From Patescibacteria group bacterium (lineage in GTDB: Bacteria; Patescibacteriota; Microgenomatia; UBA10105), in contig DQGR01000013.1 in the NCBI GenBank assembly GCA_003524845.1, positions 1 to 17,206 of the forward strand: DNA of 17,206 bases, written 5' to 3'. The notes under the pieces were generated by a model that worked only from the letters and a program-made list of their open reading frames with translations, did no database searches and was not told where the DNA came from. Position numbers and translations under genes: made by a program. Shown one piece after another: positions 1 through 6,956 of the stretch (its first letter is position 1; every line of letters starts with the position of its first letter).

Positions 1-7
1 TCATCTC

Positions 8-108
8 TGTCATCCCGGGCTTGTCCTTCGATACACTCAGGATCCTGAGCCTGTCGAATGGAATCCGGGATCTATTGAGATAGATGCTGAAACAAGTTCA
101 GCATGACA
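8..108. repeat. TGTCAT...ATGACA interspersed repeat upstream of recA
   Basis: The element opens with TGTCATCC and closes with ATGACA in inverted orientation. Inside is a perfect 14-base palindrome at 36-49 (CTCAGGATCCTGAG), flanked by TTCGA/TCGAA at 28-32 and 54-58. The right end is a 7-bp hairpin, TGCTGAA (85-91) against TTCAGCA (97-103). The same terminal motif recurs at 6827-6899, 8299-8366 and 11677-11777, so this is one member of a dispersed non-coding family. No ORF of note is present. Confidence 0.8.
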
Positions 109-125
109 TTTAATTAAAGTGCATT

Positions 126-152
126 TGTCATCCTGAATTTATTTCAGGATCT
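126..152. repeat. Half-unit of the same repeat family, a short hairpin before recA
   Basis: This single-hairpin version of the repeat starts TGTCATCC and ends CAGGATCT. The stem is ATCCTGAA (130-137) with TTCAGGAT (143-150). It lies 43 bases before the recA start, so it may fall in the recA promoter or 5' leader. No convincing -35/-10 pair and no complete LexA-type operator was seen between it and the start codon. Confidence 0.7.
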
Positions 153-194
153 ATAGGCTAGTACATAAATTACCTGTTCGGAGAAAGGAATTAT

Positions 195-1229
195 ATGGCA
201 CAAGACCAGAAACTTCAGGCAATCCGTATCGCCATGGAACAGATCGAGAAACAGTACGGCAAAGGCTCGATCATGAAGCTGGGCGACAAAATGGCAGGTA
301 AAACCGCGATGGAAGTGATTTCTACCGGTACAATTGCCCTTGATCTGGCGCTTGGAGTCGGCGGTTTGCCACGTGGTCGCATTATCGAAATCTACGGGCC
401 TGAAGCATCGGGCAAAACTTCGGTCTGTTTGTCTGTAATTGCTGAAGCACAAAAGAAAGGCGGAGTGGCAGCATTCATTGATGCGGAGCACGCGCTTGAT
501 CCGGTGTGGGCAGCGATTTTGGGAGTCAAGCTTGATGATTTGCTCATATCGCAACCGGATACCGGTGAACAGGCGCTCGAAATTGCCGAGACATTAATTC
601 GGAGTGGCGGCATTGACGTTATTGTAATTGATTCGGTCGCGGCACTCGTCCCCCGCGCCGAGATCGAAGGCGAAATGGGTGATTCAATGATGGGTGTACA
701 AGCCAGGCTCATGTCGCAGGCTTTGCGCAAACTGACCGGAGTCATTTCCAAATCAAATACCGTTGTCATTTTTACCAATCAGCTCAGGCAAAAAATCGGC
801 GTCATGTTCGGCAATCCCGAGACAACTCCGGGCGGACTGGCTCTCAAGTTTTACGCCTCAATCCGGATGGACTCGCGTAAAATCCAGGCGCTTAAGGATG
901 GCGAAAAAGTCATTGGTAGCCGGCACCGGGTGCGGATTGTTAAAAACAAAGTTTCGCCACCGTTTCGGATTGCCGAGTTTGATGTGATGGCTGACGGCAT
1001 TTCCAAAGAAGGGGAACTCATCGATATCGGGGTTGAGCTCGGGATTATTGAAAAGTCCGGCGCGTTTTTGAAATACAATGGTCAAGTGCTCGCCCAGGGA
1101 AAAGAAGCAGCCAAGGTGCACCTCAAAGAAAATTCGAAATTGGCTAAAGAGATCCTCGAGAAAATCTGGAAGTCAGTTAAAGCCAATAGCGTGCCGGTTG
1201 CAGTGGGAACTGAACACAACGAAAAGTAA
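195..1229 (+). CDS. recA: Recombinase RecA
   Basis: RecA polymerises on single-stranded DNA and uses ATP to drive homologous pairing and strand exchange; in many bacteria it also activates LexA self-cleavage. At 344 residues the protein is of normal length. Visible landmarks are Walker A GPEASGKTS (68-76), the DAEHALDP segment with the catalytic Glu (E98), Walker B VIVID (142-146), and the FGNPETTPGG stretch leading into loop L2 (205-214). Family members usually have GPESSGKT and ETTTGG, so both signatures carry small substitutions. The start follows a purine-rich ribosome binding site (GGAGAAAGGA, 180-189). The recX gene begins 5 bases after the stop, as in many bacteria. No SOS operator was recognised upstream. 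Confidence 0.98.
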   Translation: MAQDQKLQAIRIAMEQIEKQYGKGSIMKLGDKMAGKTAMEVISTGTIALDLALGVGGLPRGRIIEIYGPEASGKTSVCLSVIAEAQKKGGVAAFIDAEHALDPVWAAILGVKLDDLLISQPDTGEQALEIAETLIRSGGIDVIVIDSVAALVPRAEIEGEMGDSMMGVQARLMSQALRKLTGVISKSNTVVIFTNQLRQKIGVMFGNPETTPGGLALKFYASIRMDSRKIQALKDGEKVIGSRHRVRIVKNKVSPPFRIAEFDVMADGISKEGELIDIGVELGIIEKSGAFLKYNGQVLAQGKEAAKVHLKENSKLAKEILEKIWKSVKANSVPVAVGTEHNEK

Positions 1230-1234
1230 CACCC

Positions 1235-1861
1235 ATGAAAATTACCGCCCTCACGCCCCAGAAGCGCAACCCCGGGCATTTTAATTTATTTCTCAATGGC
1301 AAATTTGTCTGCGGGCTTGATGCTGATCTCATAGTCACGCATCAGCTTGTTGTCGGACAGGAGCTTGCCGATTCCGAAGTCAAATCCCTCCTTGCCAGCG
1401 CAGACTTTTCCAGTTTCTACAATAAAGTCCTGAATTTATTATCATATCGCCCCCACAGCATCTATGAAGTGCAGGCATACTTAAAAAAGCTGAAGGCAAG
1501 TGAGGATGTTTCCCGACAGGTTATTGCCAAATGCCAACAGCGTAAGTTACTTGATGACCAGGCGTTTTGTAAGTGGTTTGTGGGTCAACGGCAGACCTAT
1601 CGACCCCGCTCAAAACGGATGCTCATGAGTGAACTCAAACAAAAAGGGATTAATGAAGAAATTATAGCAACAGTTCTATCGTCCTCAGACTTTTCCGAAG
1701 CCGCTTCAGCCTATACCCTAGCTCAAAAAAAATGGCGCAGTTTGTCTCGTTACGATTCGGTTAAACGAGCGGAAAAACTAAAATCATATCTCGCGCGTCA
1801 GGGTTTTTCCTGGGACGTGATTCAAAGTGTGCTCATACAACTTACCGCAGAGAACGATTGA
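1235..1861 (+). CDS. recX: Regulatory protein RecX
   Basis: RecX binds RecA filaments and limits their ATPase and strand exchange activity. The 208-residue product is helix-rich and has the repeated three-helix pattern of the family: SYRPHSIYEVQAYLKKL (about 71-87), then LLDDQAFCKWFVGQR and a PRSKRMLMSELKQKGI block (about 105-138), then a C-terminal KLKSYLARQGFSWDVI block (about 186-201). The N-terminal 60 residues (LFLNGKFVCGLDADLI) match the beta-rich extension seen in longer RecX proteins. It lies 5 bases behind recA and is presumably co-transcribed. The TGA stop at 1859-1861 overlaps the -35 hexamer of the next promoter. Confidence 0.93.
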   Translation: MKITALTPQKRNPGHFNLFLNGKFVCGLDADLIVTHQLVVGQELADSEVKSLLASADFSSFYNKVLNLLSYRPHSIYEVQAYLKKLKASEDVSRQVIAKCQQRKLLDDQAFCKWFVGQRQTYRPRSKRMLMSELKQKGINEEIIATVLSSSDFSEAASAYTLAQKKWRSLSRYDSVKRAEKLKSYLARQGFSWDVIQSVLIQLTAEND

Positions 1862-1886
1862 CGGAAGTCGTCAAACAGAGTAAAAT
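1858..1886 (+). promoter_or_regulatory. Sigma70-type promoter for the rny leader
   Basis: TTGACG at 1858-1863 and TAAAAT at 1881-1886 are separated by exactly 17 bases, and each matches the consensus at 5 of 6 positions. Transcription would start near 1893, giving RNase Y a leader of about 190 nt independent of recA-recX. The -35 box overlaps the recX stop codon. Confidence 0.6.
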
Positions 1887-1892
1887 ACTGCC

Positions 1893-2083
1893 AAAGGTAC
1901 AGATAATTTACGAACCAGACCCCAAATACAAGGGAAATAAAAGGAGCTTATACAGACATTTAAGAGTATGCATCTCAACTTTTACCTACTCTTTTTACCT
2001 TCTGTTAAGCCTCGCAACTAAGCGGGGATGCCTTTTGCTGGTTCCACCATACAAGCAACTGTACTTCGGATAAGGAGTCATCT
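1893..2083 (+). promoter_or_regulatory. Structured rny leader with possible leader peptide and attenuator
   Basis: This gap of 222 bases holds no convincing protein gene but has clear structure. A Shine-Dalgarno-like AAGGAG lies at 1941-1946. A 17-codon reading frame starts ATG 1968 and ends TAA 2018-2020, with four Leu and two Phe. AAGAGTA (1962-1968) can pair with TACTCTT (1987-1993), followed by a short T run. CCTCGC (2010-2015) can pair with GCGGGG (2022-2027) around a 6-base loop, with TTTT at 2033-2036. The stop of the small frame lies in that loop, an arrangement known from ribosome-mediated attenuators. The AAGGAG is 21 bases from the ATG, which is too far for a typical start, so translation is uncertain. 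Confidence 0.4.
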
Positions 2084-3565
2084 ATGAGTGTTTTTGATAC
2101 CGTTAACCAGTTATTTACCGGCAAAAAGGTTGTCAGTAAACCAACTGAATTCAAGAAAAAACCACAACTGCCCAAACCCAAAAAAGTTGATACGCAAAAA
2201 CTGCAAATTGAGCTCCGAGCAGCTCAAGCTGAGGCGCGGGCGCTCGTGGCTGAGGCCCGGGATGAGGCGTTTCGCCTCAAACGGGAAGCTGAACAGGAAG
2301 TCCGCCGGCAGGAAGAATTCGTAGTCCGTAAAACCGGAGCCCTCGATGAGCGGGAAAAGCTGTTACAGAATGAGGAACGGCGGGTGGAAGAGTTGAAGCG
2401 CAAGTTTGAGGAACTGCGGCAACAGGAGCTGGAACGGTTGGAGCGCATTGCTGCCCTTACTCGTGATGAAGCGCGCCAGCTGGTCATTAAGACAGTCCAG
2501 GAACGCATGCACGAAGAGGTAGCGCGGATTATCCGGCAGGCTGAGGAAAACGCCCGGGAGGACGCATCCAAAAAAGCCCAAGAGATTCTCGTTGACGCCA
2601 TGAAGCACGGAGCCACCGACTATGTGGCTGAGTACACGGTGTCGACGGTCAAGCTCACTGACGAGGAGATGAAGGGGCGGATTATCGGCAAAGAAGGCCG
2701 GAATATCCGGACATTTGAACAGGTGACCGGCGTTGATATTGATCTGGATGAAGAAGGGGTAATTCGGCTGTCTTCGTTTGATCCGGTGAGACGGGAAATT
2801 GCCCGGGTGACGCTTGAGAAACTTATGAAAGACGGCCGGATTCAGCCGGCCCGGATTGAAGAGTTAGTTGAGCTGACGAAAAAAGAAATCGAGCGCATCA
2901 TGTTTGAAGAGGGAGAACGCCTGTGCCATGCGGTTGGCGTATTTAATTTACCGCGTCCATTGATTGCGCTTTTGGGTAGATTTAAATTCCGGACTTCATA
3001 CGGCCAAAATATGATTACCCACACGCTCGAGGAAACCAAAATTGGCATCCAACTCGCCCATGAAGTTAAAGCAGATGTCAATATTGTACGACTTGGGTGT
3101 TTGCTGCATGACATTGGCAAAATTGTCATGGACAAAGAAGGCAATCACATTGAATTGGGAGTAGAACTTTTGAAAAAATATAATTTGCCTTCCACGGTGA
3201 TTGATTGTGTAGCAGAACACCATGAGGACAAACCATTTAGTTCAGTCGAATCAATGCTCGTGTATATTTCCGATGCAATTTCCGGTTCCCGTCCGGGTGC
3301 CCGCTACGAAGATATCGAAGGGTATATTAAACGTTTGCAGGATCTGGAACAGATTGCCAAATCCAATCAGGGTGTGAAAGAAGCCTTTGCCTTTCAAGCT
3401 GGTCGGGAATTACGGGTGATTGTGGAACCGGACAAAATTGATGATGCGCAGGCAGTGACCCTTTCACATAATCTTAAAGAAGAAATTGAAAAGAAACTGA
3501 CTTATCCGGGAAATATTCGCGTTACCGTGATCCGGGAAATGCGCGCCGTTGATATTGCCAAGTAA
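2084..3565 (+). CDS. rny: Ribonuclease Y lacking the N-terminal membrane anchor
   Basis: RNase Y is an endoribonuclease that starts mRNA decay in many bacteria. The order is a basic, Pro/Lys-rich leader (1-38), a long charged coiled coil (about 39-170), a KH domain with GRIIGKEGRNIRT (198-210), and an HD domain with His313, the LLHDIGK motif (H342-D343) and Asp397. The C-terminal GRELRVIVEPD and IRVTVIREMRAV blocks are family hallmarks. At 493 residues it is slightly short. RNase Y normally begins with a transmembrane helix; here the first 40 residues contain none, so this copy should be cytosolic or held by another protein. The start is supported by AAGGAG at 2072-2077, and no in-frame upstream extension supplies a helix. 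It has its own promoter and leader. Confidence 0.96.
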   Translation: MSVFDTVNQLFTGKKVVSKPTEFKKKPQLPKPKKVDTQKLQIELRAAQAEARALVAEARDEAFRLKREAEQEVRRQEEFVVRKTGALDEREKLLQNEERRVEELKRKFEELRQQELERLERIAALTRDEARQLVIKTVQERMHEEVARIIRQAEENAREDASKKAQEILVDAMKHGATDYVAEYTVSTVKLTDEEMKGRIIGKEGRNIRTFEQVTGVDIDLDEEGVIRLSSFDPVRREIARVTLEKLMKDGRIQPARIEELVELTKKEIERIMFEEGERLCHAVGVFNLPRPLIALLGRFKFRTSYGQNMITHTLEETKIGIQLAHEVKADVNIVRLGCLLHDIGKIVMDKEGNHIELGVELLKKYNLPSTVIDCVAEHHEDKPFSSVESMLVYISDAISGSRPGARYEDIEGYIKRLQDLEQIAKSNQGVKEAFAFQAGRELRVIVEPDKIDDAQAVTLSHNLKEEIEKKLTYPGNIRVTVIREMRAVDIAK

Positions 3566-3613
3566 GACTCAAGATTGGAACTTGCATGTTTAGCTTACCT
3601 TCACAAGCTATTT

Positions 3614-3647
3614 TTGTCTTGTAGTATTATTCTGCTTGACAAGACAA
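3614..3647. promoter_or_regulatory. Inverted repeat over the HU promoter -35, possible operator
   Basis: TTGTCTTGT (3614-3622) and ACAAGACAA (3639-3647) form perfect 9-bp arms separated by 16 bases. The right arm overlaps the -35 hexamer of the HU promoter. The hairpin is followed by A residues rather than T on the plus strand, so it does not look like an intrinsic terminator for rny. A protein-binding site that controls the downstream promoter is the simpler reading. Confidence 0.5.
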
Positions 3648-3664
3648 TAAAAAAAATCTACATT
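3636..3664 (+). promoter_or_regulatory. Near-consensus promoter for the HU gene
   Basis: TTGACA (3636-3641, perfect -35) and TACATT (3659-3664) have a 17-base spacer. The start would be near 3671, giving a leader of about 170 nt before the HU start codon. A weaker second candidate is TTGTGG (3721-3726), 17 bases, TATAAA (3744-3749). The rest of 3566-3838 contains no coding signal that I can support. Confidence 0.65.
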
Positions 3665-3838
3665 GATTCAATAAGCCCATTACAGCGTTCTTTTTATTAT
3701 TATTGAAAAAAAATAGATTGTTGTGGCGCCTGTGAAAACAATTTATAAAATTCTGGAACCCGCCTTTTCCCGTCCTCATTTTAATAAATGAAGGATCGGT
3801 GGGGGGGATTCGGCGAGGCGAAGGGAGGTGAATACGAA

Positions 3839-4111
3839 ATGACAAAAGCAGATCTGGTTGATCTAGTCGCCAAAAAAGCCAATCTTACCAATAAAGCTGC
3901 AAAACAGGCAGTACAGGCAGTTTTCAACTCGATTGGCGATACATTAAAAAAAGGCGATAAAGTAGTGGTGACTGGTTTTGGGACATTTATGGTGCGGTCT
4001 CGCGCATCTCGAACAGGACGCAATCCGCAAACCGGAGCCTCTATTAATATTCCAGCCCGGAAAACTCCCGGGTTCACTGCTGGGAAAGCACTCAAAAAGT
4101 CAGTCCGATAA
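3839..4111 (+). CDS. HU-family nucleoid DNA-binding protein
   Basis: HU dimers bend DNA without strong sequence preference and shape the nucleoid, replication and recombination. The 90-residue product matches the family length exactly: helices MTKADLVDLVAKKANL and the following AKQAVQAVFNSIGDTL, then the GDKVVVTGFGTF strand and the beta arm with RNPQTG (about 60-65) that inserts into the minor groove. A reading frame continues upstream to 3788, but the start at 3839 is chosen because it gives the canonical HU N-terminus and follows a strong ribosome binding site, GGGAGGTG (3823-3830). It is single-gene in layout: its own promoter lies upstream and a terminator-like hairpin downstream. I cannot distinguish HU from a close IHF-like paralogue. 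Confidence 0.95.
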   Translation: MTKADLVDLVAKKANLTNKAAKQAVQAVFNSIGDTLKKGDKVVVTGFGTFMVRSRASRTGRNPQTGASINIPARKTPGFTAGKALKKSVR

Positions 4112-4125
4112 AATTTCTTCAACGG

Positions 4126-4185
4126 CGAAGTGTGAGGTGGGTAGAAGCCCTCCCTACACTTCGTGGTAAATTCGTTTTTCTTCCT
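4126..4185 (+). terminator. Terminator-like hairpin after the HU gene
   Basis: CGAAGTGT (4126-4133) pairs perfectly with ACACTTCG (4156-4163). Inside, AGG/CCT and GGG/CCC extend the stem around loop TAGAAG (4142-4147). A T-rich stretch begins about 10 bases later (TTTTTCTTCC from about 4175). The T run is displaced, so termination may be partial. Confidence 0.5.
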
Positions 4186-4200
4186 CTGATTCGCGAAAAA

Positions 4201-4209
4201 TGCTATGAT
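4201..4209 (+). promoter_or_regulatory. Extended -10 promoter, near-leaderless, for the pyrD-like gene
   Basis: TGC followed by TATGAT (4204-4209) forms an extended -10 element 14 bases before the ATG at 4224. The message would start about 7 bases before the ATG, leaving no room for a Shine-Dalgarno site. No good -35 hexamer is visible. Confidence 0.5.
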
Positions 4210-4223
4210 AGCAATATAAATTA

Positions 4224-5351
4224 ATGATTACGATCGCGTCTTCATTCACCAGTTTCACCTACCAAAATATTTTAAAACCGCTGCTATTTCAGGTTGATCC
4301 GGAAACAGTGCATGAGCTGATGACTGATTTAGGGGAATTCTGTGGTAGTTATGAGCCGGTGCGCTCAGTTTTTTCCCATACTTACGCTTTTATTCACCCA
4401 AGTCTTACCCAAAAACTCCACGGGATACAATTTATGAATCCGGTGGGACTGGCAGCCGGATTTGACTATCGAGCCCAACTAACCCAAATTTTGCCGGCAA
4501 TTGGATTTGGCTTCGGAACCATTGGCACGATTACCCGTTCTTCGTATGCGGGAAACCCAAAACCGCGGTTGGGCAGATTACCCAAATCAAAATCACTACT
4601 CGTGAATAAAGGTTTTAAAAATGCCGGAGCCGAAGTAGTGATTAAAAAGCTGACACAACTTAAATTTCACTATCCAGTAGGAATAAGTATTGGCCGCACT
4701 AATTCGCGACTGCTGGCTACTCAAAAACAAAGTATTGCTGACATTCTGAAAGCGTTTTTCTTATTTGAAGCTTCTCATATTAAACATGCGTATTACGAAC
4801 TCAATATCAGCTGTCCGAATTTATTGGGGAACGTGACCTTTTATCCAGATAAAAACTTACATGAATTATTGCGAGAGATTGATCAATTAAAAATTAAGCG
4901 GCCAATATTTATTAAAATGCCAATTAGTGAGACGGACAGGGAGACGCAAAAAATGCTGGAAGTGATTGTTGAACATCGGATTCAGGGAGTCATTTTTGGA
5001 AATTTACAAAAAAACAGACAGGATCACAGTGTTAATAAGCATGAAGCTGCGCTGGTAAATAACTTGAAAGGCCACTTGAGTGGTAAGCCGACATGGGTGA
5101 GATCAAATGAGCTGATCAGGTTAGCGTATAAAAATTATGGGAAAAAGCTGACGATCATCGGTTGCGGTGGTATATTTTCAGCCGAAGATGCCTATACGAA
5201 AATAAAACTCGGCGCGTCCTTAGTACAACTGATTACCGGTATGGTGTATCAGGGGCCGGCATTGATCGGGCAGATTAATGGTGGACTGGCAAAACTATTA
5301 CAGCAGGATGGATTAAGACATATTTCCGAAGCAGTGGGAGTGGAAAATTAA
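4224..5351 (+). CDS. pyrD: Dihydroorotate dehydrogenase-like flavoprotein (class 2-like fold, catalytic Cys)
   Basis: Dihydroorotate dehydrogenase oxidises dihydroorotate to orotate with FMN in pyrimidine synthesis. The 375-residue length and N-terminus (LKPLLFQVDPETVHELM, 17-33) resemble the membrane-associated, quinone-linked class 2 enzymes. Visible motifs are NPVGLAAGFD (72-81), GNPKPRLGR (110-118), NISCPN (194-199), FIKMP with Lys231, Asn260, and the C-terminal phosphate-binding IIGCGGIFSAEDA (311-323). Two positions are odd: the catalytic base is Cys197 as in class 1, where class 2 has Ser, and the Lys that follows GFD in class 2 is Tyr82 here. It could be an unusual dihydroorotate dehydrogenase or a related flavin oxidoreductase. 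The HAD gene starts 1 base after its stop. Confidence 0.8.
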   Translation: MITIASSFTSFTYQNILKPLLFQVDPETVHELMTDLGEFCGSYEPVRSVFSHTYAFIHPSLTQKLHGIQFMNPVGLAAGFDYRAQLTQILPAIGFGFGTIGTITRSSYAGNPKPRLGRLPKSKSLLVNKGFKNAGAEVVIKKLTQLKFHYPVGISIGRTNSRLLATQKQSIADILKAFFLFEASHIKHAYYELNISCPNLLGNVTFYPDKNLHELLREIDQLKIKRPIFIKMPISETDRETQKMLEVIVEHRIQGVIFGNLQKNRQDHSVNKHEAALVNNLKGHLSGKPTWVRSNELIRLAYKNYGKKLTIIGCGGIFSAEDAYTKIKLGASLVQLITGMVYQGPALIGQINGGLAKLLQQDGLRHISEAVGVEN

Positions 5352-5352
5352 T

Positions 5353-6114
5353 ATGCAATACAAAGCGCTTTTTCTTGATCTAGACGGCACTACCGTAAAC
5401 CACATGGGTAATCAACCTACCGAGCGAGTAACAAAAGCGGTGAAACAATTGCAGGGTAAGTTACAGGTTTGTATTGCGACTGGTAGACCATTCTTCGCCG
5501 CAAAGCCAGTTTTTGATCATTTAAAAATTTCCGGCCCAAGTGTGCTTGCGAATGGCGTACAAATTTACGACCCGGTAAATAAAAAAGTTATTTCAGAAAA
5601 GACAATCGATCGAAGTCTAGTTCCGGAAATTTATCGAATCTGTAAAGAATATATTCCGGAAAGCAATAATAAAATCCATATTTTTGATGGGACAAAAGAT
5701 GTGCAGTATGAAACCGGAAAAATTGAAAAAGCTATGAGTATTTTTGTCACCGATCTGATTGATGAAATTGCAGATACGATTATGCAACGGTTGAACGGTT
5801 TTACCAGCATAGCGGTGCACAAAGGAAATGCTTATAACAAACAGTTGCGCTGTCTGGACGTGACCCATGCTTTAGCTTCAAAATTACATGGTATTCAGGA
5901 AGTAGCTCAGATAATGCAGGTCGATACACACGAGATTATCGGAGTTGGAGATGGGTAGAATGATTTTCCATTACTTTTAGCGTGTGGACTGAAATTTGCC
6001 ATGGGAAATGCGGTGCCGGAGCTGAAGGAAATTGCTGATTTTGTCGCTCCTCCGGTTGAACGCGACGGAGTGGCGGTAATTATTGAAAAATTTATTCTGC
6101 CCCAGATAGTGTAA
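5353..6114 (+). pseudogene. HAD-superfamily (Cof/IIB-type) hydrolase interrupted by in-frame TAG
   Basis: This is a sugar- or nucleotide-phosphate phosphatase of the HAD IIB type. The first frame (5353-5958, 201 residues) has motif I DLDGT (9-13, nucleophile D9), motif II ATGRP (42-46) and the motif III region ASKLHGI (K177). It ends in GVGDG followed by TAG at 5956-5958. Translation continues in the same frame with NDFPLL and 45 more residues to TAA at 6112-6114. Motif IV in the family reads G(V/I)GDGxND, so the amber codon replaces exactly one residue, probably Tyr (TAT or TAC), and the continuous product would be a normal 253 residues. Nonsense mutation, base-call error and amber suppression all fit. 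Several neighbours use TAG as an ordinary stop. Truncated at TAG, the protein would lack the motif IV Asp and the C-terminus. Confidence 0.85.
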
Positions 6115-6115
6115 A

Positions 6116-6739
6116 TTATTTCACAAAATTAATCCCAACAATATCTTTCAGGGAAAAATCATTTGCCTGGTTTTCCAGCACAAAATAGCCGGTATTGGTA
6201 ATTGCCCGGGTAGTCAGCTCGCTAAATCCGGCCACCCCCAGATAAATTAAAAACGCCCGCATCACTGATCCATGGGAAACCACTAACAAATTTTGACCGG
6301 GAAAGTTTCGGGTAATTTTTTGCAATGAAGTTTTCCAGCGCCTGACTGCCTCAAGCGGAGATTCCATGCTTGCATGCATTTTACTTATTAATTGTTCATC
6401 CCGGGATTTACCTTCAAGTGATTTATAAAAGGCGGCAAATTTATCTTTTGCCTCTGAGTATAATTTGCCTTCGTAAATTCCAAATTCCCGTTCGCGTAAG
6501 TCATGTTTTTTACTGACGGTGAGTTGGTGATGGGTTGATAAAATGGTTGCGGTCTGGTGCGCGCGCAAAAGATGCGAACTAAATGCTGCGGTAAAACGCA
6601 GGTGCTGTAAATCCTGAGCGCGTTTTTTCGCCTGCAGTATACCGTTTTCAGTCAGGGGTAAGTCTCCGCCGATAATGTCACTCACGTTTGCCTGTGATTC
6701 CGCGTGCCTGACCACAAAAATTGTTGACTGTTTCTTCAC
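6116..6739 (-). CDS. Histidine phosphatase family protein (phosphoglycerate mutase-like)
   Basis: Members transfer or hydrolyse phosphate through a phospho-histidine; substrates range from sugar phosphates to cobalamin intermediates and proteins. The 207-residue product has the N-terminal RHAES motif with His12, Arg59 in HLLRAHQTA, the acidic LREREFGIYEG block (81-91) and the second catalytic His156 in VVSHGS. Length and motifs fit the broad-specificity phosphatases (CobC/PhoE-like) better than glycolytic mutases, which are longer, so I do not assign a symbol. It runs convergently with the broken HAD gene: only 1 base separates the two stop codons. Its upstream region is shared with miaB and contains a dispersed repeat. 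Confidence 0.88.
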   Translation of the reverse strand: MKKQSTIFVVRHAESQANVSDIIGGDLPLTENGILQAKKRAQDLQHLRFTAAFSSHLLRAHQTATILSTHHQLTVSKKHDLREREFGIYEGKLYSEAKDKFAAFYKSLEGKSRDEQLISKMHASMESPLEAVRRWKTSLQKITRNFPGQNLLVVSHGSVMRAFLIYLGVAGFSELTTRAITNTGYFVLENQANDFSLKDIVGINFVK

Positions 6740-6826
6740 GCCTTGATTTTACCACCTTATGATCCAATTTAATTATCTGGTAAAATACTGACGTTATTAT
6801 GTTTTTCCAGGAATTACACAGTTGAT

Positions 6827-6899
6827 TGTCATCCTGAACTTGTTTCAGGATCTCAAGAGTTTTTAGATGCTGATCCGCCGGCTGGCGGACAGCATGACA
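6827..6899. repeat. TGTCAT...ATGACA interspersed repeat between the divergent phosphatase and miaB genes
   Basis: It starts TGTCATCC and ends ATGACA. The left hairpin pairs ATCCTGAA (6831-6838) with TTCAGGAT (6844-6851). A second, GC-rich near-palindrome TCCGCCGGCTGGCGGA lies at 6874-6889. The rest of the 217-base gap is AT-rich; TAGAAT about 14 bases before the miaB ATG is a weak -10 candidate. Confidence 0.8.
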
Positions 6900-6956
6900 G
6901 GATAGTCTAAGTAAAATACGTTACAAAAATCTTAGTTAGAATTAACTCTCTAATTT

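Noticed and set aside
180..194. LexA/SOS operator before recA
   Set aside because: Only a half-site-like GTTCG is visible; neither the GAAC-N4-GTTC form nor the CTGT-N8-ACAG form is complete.
144..1279. Long antisense frames across recA
   Set aside because: They are shadows of a codon-biased gene; their translations have no domain pattern and no initiation signals.
1858..2073. 71-codon plus-strand frame between recX and rny, starting TTG
   Set aside because: It starts at a TTG overlapping the recX stop, has no ribosome binding site, resembles no family, and covers a region better explained as promoter and structured leader.
1940..2083. Hydrophobic stretch in another frame upstream of rny as a frameshifted membrane anchor
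   Set aside because: The residues TYSFYLLLSLA are weakly hydrophobic and followed by charged residues, the frame differs from rny and closes before its ATG, and no slippery site is apparent.
3611..3650. Intrinsic terminator for rny
   Set aside because: The hairpin is convincing but is followed by A residues rather than T on either strand, so a promoter-overlapping site fits better.
3788..3838. Upstream start extending HU by 17 residues
   Set aside because: The extension is absent from HU proteins and would bury the strong ribosome binding site GGGAGGTG inside the coding sequence.
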